Positions 6,806 to 10,602 of a DNA stretch of 10,602 bases are shown piece after piece (position 1 is the first letter of the stretch; every line of letters begins with the position of its first letter). A model generated the notes under the pieces. That model worked only from the letters and a program-made list of their open reading frames with translations. It searched no databases and was not told where the DNA came from. A program made the position numbers and the translations under genes. Origin of the DNA: Alphaproteobacteria bacterium (GTDB lineage: Bacteria; Pseudomonadota; Alphaproteobacteria; UBA6615); assembly GCA_013003285.1 (NCBI GenBank), contig JABDJY010000301.1, forward strand, positions 1-10,602. Reading direction: 5' to 3'.

Positions 6806-7593
6806 CCGGTAAAGGTCAACCGCGCTTCGGCGCCGTTGAAACGCACCACCACCTCGCGGGCGTCGTCCAACGGCACTACCTTGGCCACCGCGCCGGAGGA
6901 GAACACCTCACCTGCCTTCAAGCCATAACCGCGCGGGCCCACATCGTTGATCAGCCAGGCCAGCGACCAGAAACCGTCGCAGCGGTCGTCGCCGGTGCGG
7001 CCTTCCGACACCAGTTCGCCGTCGAGGCGCATCTCGACCTCGATAGCGGCCAGCGGGCCATCGCGCCAACCGGGAATCTCGGGCCCGACAACGACGAAGC
7101 GCGAACAGGCATTATCGGCCATGAACTCCGGATTGTCCGGCTCATTGAAATCCACATAGCGCGGATCGGCGACCTCGATGGCGACATGGGCACTGGCCAC
7201 GGCGGCGCGCGCCTCGTCCACCGTATAGGGTGCCGCGCGCGGCGGCAGGTCGGCGCCCAGCACCAGGGCGATCTCGGCCTCGATCAGCGGGTGGTTGATG
7301 CCGGTCATCGGCACGCTTGCCGGGCTGTCGAGCAGGGCGCCCTCGAGCAGCCGCCCCGGCACCGGTACATGATCCATGTCGCGGCGCTCGCCCTCGGCCG
7401 CATAGCCGATCTTCCACCCCACCACCGGCCAGCCGAGCCGTGCGATCACCGCCTCAGCGACCGCCTTGCCGTCATCGGCATTCATCGGGCGAATATCCGG
7501 CGGCAATCGGTCGATCAGCGTGCGGGACCGCTGGGCTTCGGCCAACGCCTCGGCCGCGCGGGCCACCGCATCATCGTTAAGGGTACGCGCCAT
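6802..7593 (-). CDS. 2-keto-4-pentenoate hydratase / 2-oxohept-3-enedioate hydratase-like enzyme (FAH superfamily)
   Basis: The protein has 263 residues, the usual size of MhpD/DmpE/HpcG-type hydratases. These add water to 2-hydroxydienoates produced in meta-cleavage of aromatic compounds. Seen in the sequence: the N-terminal helical region typical of this branch, VGWKIG with K61, HPLIEAEIALVLG with metal ligands E105 and E107, and AIEVADPRY with the third acidic ligand E140; NACSRFVVVG and the late GEVFSSGAVAKVVPL are also family blocks. The start at 7593 follows GGGAGG by 6 nt. Its stop overlaps the stop of the convergent Coq4-like gene. No ring-cleavage dioxygenase or aldolase is nearby, so the aromatic-pathway role is not supported by context; decarboxylase relatives (DmpH type) share the fold and cannot be excluded. 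Confidence 0.9.
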   Translation of the reverse strand: MARTLNDDAVARAAEALAEAQRSRTLIDRLPPDIRPMNADDGKAVAEAVIARLGWPVVGWKIGYAAEGERRDMDHVPVPGRLLEGALLDSPASVPMTGINHPLIEAEIALVLGADLPPRAAPYTVDEARAAVASAHVAIEVADPRYVDFNEPDNPEFMADNACSRFVVVGPEIPGWRDGPLAAIEVEMRLDGELVSEGRTGDDRCDGFWSLAWLINDVGPRGYGLKAGEVFSSGAVAKVVPLDDAREVVVRFNGAEARLTFTG

Positions 7594-7680
7594 TTGAGCC
7601 TCCCTCGGTTCGATTGTGGAACCAAAGCTTGCCGGGCGCCGGGGCCGGTGTAAAGCGGACAGAATTCGAGAAATTTGCAG

Positions 7681-7704
7681 AAAAAAGCCGGCGCGGCGGC
7701 CGGC
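7681..7704 (-). terminator. Intrinsic terminator of the tRNA unit
   Basis: On the minus strand GCCGGC (7704-7699), loop CGCCGC and GCCGGC (7692-7687) are followed directly by six T. This is a perfect GC stem plus U-run, starting 10 nt after the tRNA CCA end. Confidence 0.88.
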
Positions 7705-7714
7705 GGATCGAAAT

Positions 7715-7791
7715 TGGTAGCGGAGGAGGGACTTGAACCCCCGACACGAGGATTATGATTCCCCTGCTCTAACCAGCTGAGCTACTCCGCC
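7715..7791 (-). tRNA. tRNA-Met (CAT anticodon, elongator type)
   Basis: The tRNA is 77 nt including an encoded CCA (7717-7715). Folding by hand gives acceptor GGCGGAG paired with CTCCGCT (one G-U at the first pair), D arm GCTC/GAGC, anticodon stem GGGGA/TCCTC around the loop ATCATAA, and T arm GGGGG/CCCTC with TTCAAGT. The anticodon CAT is at 7757-7755. The first G-U pair and the lack of the initiator GGG/CCC anticodon-stem set point to elongator Met. A tRNA-Ile2, whose CAT is modified to lysidine, is the alternative and cannot be fully ruled out by eye. The unit has its own promoter and terminator. Confidence 0.93.
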
Positions 7792-7811
7792 ACGAAAATT
7801 CGAGAGACCGG

Positions 7812-7840
7812 GATATAGTCAGGCCCCTTTGGGGTGTCAA
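7812..7840 (-). promoter_or_regulatory. Promoter of the tRNA gene
   Basis: A perfect -35 TTGACA (7840-7835), a 17-nt spacer and the -10 TATATC (7817-7812) lie 20 nt before the tRNA 5' end. This is by far the best housekeeping promoter in the window. The spacer contains the small palindrome CCCCAAAGGGG. Confidence 0.8.
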
Positions 7841-7873
7841 GCGGAGCGGCGTCGGCCCGCCGCCTGCCGGGGT

Positions 7874-8818
7874 TTAGGTCTTATCAGGCACGGCCCTTTT
7901 CGCCGCCGCCCAGCGTCCCTTCCCCATCAGGAAAATGCCGGCGAACACCAGCACGAAGGCCACCATATGGTAGGGCCTGAGCTGTTCGCCGAGGATCACG
8001 ATGGCCAGTATGGTGGTAAATGCGGCGCGCATATAGTTCGACATACTGGCCTTATTAGGGCCCAGCGACAGGACGGCGGAATTCATGAAGCCGACCGCGA
8101 ATATCCCCACCACAACGCCAATCCAGGCGATGGTGGTGACGGCTTCCCACGTCAGCGGCACCGGTTTGTAGACGATCATTTCGACGATGTAGATCGGCAG
8201 CAGGATCAGGACGCCGAAGGTCTGCACGGCCAAAATGATCACCGGACCGCGTATGCCCTTCGGCAACTTCCGCAGCAATACATTGTGGACCGCGAAGCCG
8301 AACATGGCGCCCAGCATGATCAGATCGCCAATATTGGGGCGGAACGACAGCAGCACGTCGATATCGCCGGCCGAGATGATCACCAGAACCCCGGTTGCGG
8401 CGATCGCGATACCCAGGGCCTGCAGCCGGCTGATAAACTCCGAGAGTAAGAAATAGGACAGCACCACCGTCGCCACCGGCTGGACGGTGGCCACAATGCC
8501 GCCATTGATCGCGGTGGTGAAATTATAGGCCAGATAGACCGCCGCATTGCCCAAGGGCGCCAGGGCCGCGCCCATCACCAGCAACAGCTTCCAGTGGGTG
8601 CGGATCAGCGGCCAGGCTTCGATATATTGCCGCCAAAAGAATGGCAGCAGCACCGCCGACGCGACCATGATGCGCCAGAAGCCCAATCCCATGGGCGGCA
8701 ACGACCCCTGCACGGTGCGGCCGACAATATGGTTCGACGCCAGAATGAACGCCGACGCGGCCAAAAACACATAGGGCCACGCCCCGCTGGAGAAGCGGCT
8801 CGGCACCGGGTCAGCCAT
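7874..8818 (-). CDS. EamA-domain (DMT superfamily) transporter
   Basis: The protein has 314 residues with about ten membrane helices arranged as two EamA repeats (residues about 16-149 and 162-298), the standard architecture of the drug/metabolite transporter superfamily. Each repeat ends in the typical acidic turn followed by two helices: LLSEFISRLQALGIAIAATGVLVI and LGEQLRPYHMVAFVLVFAGIFLM. Members usually export amino acids, purines or other small metabolites from the cytoplasm; the substrate here is unknown. It starts only 21 nt after the stop of ridA copy 3 and is almost certainly cotranscribed with it. The pairing may mean the exporter and the RidA protein deal with the same metabolite, but that is inference. 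The ribosome site (AAGGGTGAG) is modest. Confidence 0.93.
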   Translation of the reverse strand: MADPVPSRFSSGAWPYVFLAASAFILASNHIVGRTVQGSLPPMGLGFWRIMVASAVLLPFFWRQYIEAWPLIRTHWKLLLVMGAALAPLGNAAVYLAYNFTTAINGGIVATVQPVATVVLSYFLLSEFISRLQALGIAIAATGVLVIISAGDIDVLLSFRPNIGDLIMLGAMFGFAVHNVLLRKLPKGIRGPVIILAVQTFGVLILLPIYIVEMIVYKPVPLTWEAVTTIAWIGVVVGIFAVGFMNSAVLSLGPNKASMSNYMRAAFTTILAIVILGEQLRPYHMVAFVLVFAGIFLMGKGRWAAAKRAVPDKT

Positions 8819-8839
8819 GTCTCACCCTTACGTCCAGGC

Positions 8840-9229
8840 TTATACCTTGGCGGCGATGGTTTCCATCTCGACCACCCATTGCGGATTGGCGAGTTGGGTG
8901 ACGACCAGCCAGGTCGAGGGCGGTGTGTGATCCGGGCTGAGATACTTCTTACGGTGCGCCATGACGTGGGGCAGCCCGGCCGGATCGGTGGAGAAGACGT
9001 TGATGCGCACGATATCTTCGACGCCGAAACCGGCATCGTTGAGAATGGCGATGGTGTTCTGCCAAATCTGGTCGTGCTGGGCCTCAAATCCTTCCGGCAC
9101 GCTGCCGTCCGGCGCAGTGCCGACTTGGCCGGCGGTAACCAGCCAGCGCGCATTGGCGGGAACTTCGACGGAATGGCTATACATGCCGGCGGGCGGCGCA
9201 ACGGTCGAGGGATTACGGGTGGTCAACAT
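8840..9229 (-). CDS. RidA-family (YjgF/YER057c/UK114) protein, copy 3
   Basis: The protein has 129 residues and starts at 9229 behind GGAGGAGGAG. It aligns along its whole length with the two copies 3 kb away: RNPSTVAPPAGMYSHSVEVP, ARWLVTAGQVG, EGFEAQHDQIWQNTIAIL, GFGVEDIVRINVFS, PPSTW and VEMETIAAKV. The position of the catalytic arginine is S105 and the family glutamate is E121. It lacks the final Asp of the other two. Copies 1 and 3 are about 50% identical by eye, so this is an old duplication or separate acquisition, not a recent copy. It leads a two-gene unit with the EamA transporter. Confidence 0.92.
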   Translation of the reverse strand: MLTTRNPSTVAPPAGMYSHSVEVPANARWLVTAGQVGTAPDGSVPEGFEAQHDQIWQNTIAILNDAGFGVEDIVRINVFSTDPAGLPHVMAHRKKYLSPDHTPPSTWLVVTQLANPQWVVEMETIAAKV

Positions 9230-9252
9230 GATGGGTCTCCTCCTCCAGTGAT

Positions 9253-9270
9253 GGCTCCAGGTGTGGAGCC
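9253..9270 (-). other. Leader hairpin before ridA copy 3
   Basis: GGCTCC and GGAGCC form a perfect 6-bp stem with a 6-nt loop, 6 nt upstream of the GGAGGAGGAG ribosome site. The CTCC strand could instead pair with GGAG in the ribosome site, so two exclusive structures are possible. Function is speculative. Confidence 0.3.
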
Positions 9271-9278
9271 AGATGGCG

Positions 9279-9305
9279 ATTATGGTTGATCGTCAGCTTA
9301 CGCAA
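9279..9305 (-). promoter_or_regulatory. Candidate promoter for ridA copy 3 and EamA
   Basis: CATAAT (9284-9279) is a good -10 and is part of CAACCATAAT, one base from the element upstream of ridA copy 1 and the acyl-CoA synthetase. TTGCGT (9305-9300) lies 15 nt upstream as a weak, closely spaced -35. Low confidence. Confidence 0.3.
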
Positions 9306-9334
9306 GTTCGACGCCGCGCGCTGACTTTATCGGT

Positions 9335-10051
9335 TCACAAAGAAAGCAGTTGGTCCGCCAACTCTTGGGGCGCCGAGAAAAACGGCGAGTGCGACGTATC
9401 GAGGGTCAGCACTTTCTCGCAACCCACGGCCTCGATCATCTGGCGTTGTGTCTTGATGAAAATCGCACCGTCCTGCAGACATTCGATATAGACCCGCGGC
9501 ACGCGGCCATAGCGCGCGTCGGTCAAGCGCACCTTGGCCTGCATGACCTCGATCGCCTGCGGCACCAGATTGGCCTTGGCCATGGCGATGTCTTCGTCGC
9601 TGCAATCTCCGTAGAAAAGCGGCTTGATCATAGCGTCGCGAACGGTGCCCGCCAGTCCATCATCGGTGGGAACGCGGGCGTCGGCGACCATCGGATTATC
9701 ATCCACCCGGGCCGAGACATCGAGCCGCGATTCACCGCCCTTCGGCATCATCGCGGTCAGGAACACCAGCGACTTTATCTTGTCGGGCCGCTCTTCGGCG
9801 ACCTGGCTGATGGTCATACCGCCCAGACTATGCCCCACCAGGATCACCGGCTCCGCCTGAGCATCGACAATGCCGCAGACATGCTCCACATAGGCGGCCA
9901 GCGTAATCTGCTCGCGCGGTACTGGATTATCGCCATGGCCCGGCAGATCGACGGCGATCACCGTGTGCCCGGCGGCCTCGAGCAGCGGCACGACCTTGGC
10001 GTAGCACCAGGCGCCGTGATAGGCGCCGTGAACCAAAACATACGTACTCAT
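9335..10051 (-). CDS. Alpha/beta hydrolase, plant methylesterase / hydroxynitrile-lyase-like type
   Basis: The protein has 238 residues, matching the compact members of this group. The oxyanion motif LVHGAYHGAWCY (residues 6-17) is followed by VDLPGHG. The nucleophile elbow GHSLGG places the catalytic Ser at 75. By alignment with plant SABP2, D194 (CLQD) and H221 (DTSHSPFF) complete the triad. No signal peptide, so cytosolic. It likely hydrolyses a small ester or related bond; substrate unknown. Its ATG overlaps the mnmA stop in the arrangement ATGA, so it is translationally coupled to mnmA, though the two have no evident functional link. ridA copy 3 follows after 105 nt. Confidence 0.92.
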   Translation of the reverse strand: MSTYVLVHGAYHGAWCYAKVVPLLEAAGHTVIAVDLPGHGDNPVPREQITLAAYVEHVCGIVDAQAEPVILVGHSLGGMTISQVAEERPDKIKSLVFLTAMMPKGGESRLDVSARVDDNPMVADARVPTDDGLAGTVRDAMIKPLFYGDCSDEDIAMAKANLVPQAIEVMQAKVRLTDARYGRVPRVYIECLQDGAIFIKTQRQMIEAVGCEKVLTLDTSHSPFFSAPQELADQLLSL

Positions 10052-10602
10052 GCTGCCTCCTTGGCCAGCGCCGCGCGCTGAATCCAGCCGCCACCGAGCA
10101 GCCGCGTGTCATCGTAGAAAACCGCCGCCTGACCCGGCGCGACACCGAACTCAGGCGCGGCGAGCTCGATCATGCCACTGCCGTCCGCGCGGCCATAGAG
10201 CCGCGCCGGCAGCGGATCCTGGGTCGAGCGCAGCTTAACCGTGATCTCCATACCCTCGGGCGACGGTCCGCTCCCCTCACCCAGCCAGTTGATGCCGTTT
10301 ACCGGCACCTGACTGACCGCCAGGGCCGATCGCGGCCCCACCACCACCCGGTGGGTGTCGGCGTCGATCCGCACCACGTAGAGCACGGTTTCCTCGTCGC
10401 TCACGCCGGGCCGGCCGCCGATGCCGAGCCCACGGCGCTGACCGATCGTGTAATGAATAATGCCCTTATGACGGCCCAGCACCTCGCCGTTGAGATCGAC
10501 GATGTCACCGGGCTCACCGGCTTCGGGGCGCAGCCGCTCGACGATACTGGCGTAATTGCCATTGGGCACAAAGCAGATGACCTGGCTATCGGGCTTGTCG
10601 GC
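10048..10602 (-). CDS. mnmA: MnmA, tRNA-specific 2-thiouridylase, C-terminal half (5' end beyond the window)
   Basis: The C-terminal 184 residues are present and the frame is open to the window edge. The enzyme uses ATP and a persulfide sulfur to make 2-thiouridine at wobble position 34 of Lys, Glu and Gln tRNAs. Visible marks: KPDSQVICFVPNGNY with the catalytic persulfide-carrying Cys in ICF (equivalent to C199 of E. coli), GEVLGRHKGIIHYTIGQRRGLGI, and the terminal beta-barrel block GVAPGQAAVFYDDTRLLGGGWI. The family motif is usually DSQDICF; here Asp is Val. The N-terminal PP-loop lies outside. The stop codon overlaps the start of the alpha/beta hydrolase by 4 nt. Confidence 0.96.
   Translation of the reverse strand, partial: ADKPDSQVICFVPNGNYASIVERLRPEAGEPGDIVDLNGEVLGRHKGIIHYTIGQRRGLGIGGRPGVSDEETVLYVVRIDADTHRVVVGPRSALAVSQVPVNGINWLGEGSGPSPEGMEITVKLRSTQDPLPARLYGRADGSGMIELAAPEFGVAPGQAAVFYDDTRLLGGGWIQRAALAKEAA

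Noticed and set aside
7829..8449. Plus-strand open frame (206 codons) opposite the EamA transporter
   Set aside because: Product is a string of His, Asp, Gln and Arg, the expected antisense of membrane-helix codons.
1..10602. Mobile elements, CRISPR arrays or a defence system
   Set aside because: No transposase, integrase, spaced repeats or nuclease/toxin-like genes were seen; the tRNA has no repeated 3' end or integrase beside it to suggest an attachment site.

Overview
The window is a GC-rich stretch, above 60% in most coding lines, with densely packed genes nearly all on the minus strand. Gene content points to an alphaproteobacterium: an MnmA of the KPDSQ-ICFVP type, an elongator-type tRNA-Met with encoded CCA, a protein with the Coq4 metal motif, and many catabolic enzymes. 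This assignment is inferred from gene style; no ribosomal marker is present. No insertion sequence, integrase, CRISPR array or phage gene was seen, and no gap without a gene exceeds about 125 bases.

Right to left, which is the direction of transcription: the 3' end of mnmA (10602-10048) overlaps by 4 nt a small alpha/beta hydrolase of the plant methylesterase/hydroxynitrile lyase type. A RidA-family gene (ridA copy 3) and a two-domain EamA (DMT) exporter follow, 21 nt apart. An autonomous tRNA unit comes next, with a near-consensus promoter, the tRNA with CAT anticodon (7791-7715) and a strong intrinsic terminator. Then comes a FAH-superfamily 2-keto-4-pentenoate hydratase-like gene.

The only plus-strand gene (6191-6805) carries a perfect HDxxHx11E motif, the metal-binding signature of the ubiquinone-biosynthesis protein Coq4. 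It overlaps the hydratase tail to tail by 3 nt. It is divergent from a second minus-strand run: ridA copy 2, ridA copy 1, an AMP-forming acyl-CoA synthetase, a catalytic-domain-only MetE-like zinc methyltransferase, a membrane-anchored stand-alone SecD P1-head protein, and a UxaA/GarD-type sugar-acid dehydratase that leaves the window just short of its C-terminus.

Many of the genes would fit the breakdown of organic acids or small aromatic or sugar-acid compounds: a ligase to make CoA esters, a hydratase for dienoic keto acids, a sugar-acid dehydratase, a hydrolase and an exporter. No single pathway can be assembled from them and no dedicated regulator is present. The most distinctive signals are three RidA paralogues that all replace the catalytic arginine with serine, the Coq4-like protein outside any visible ubiquinone locus, and the orphan SecD-head protein in locally lower-GC DNA.
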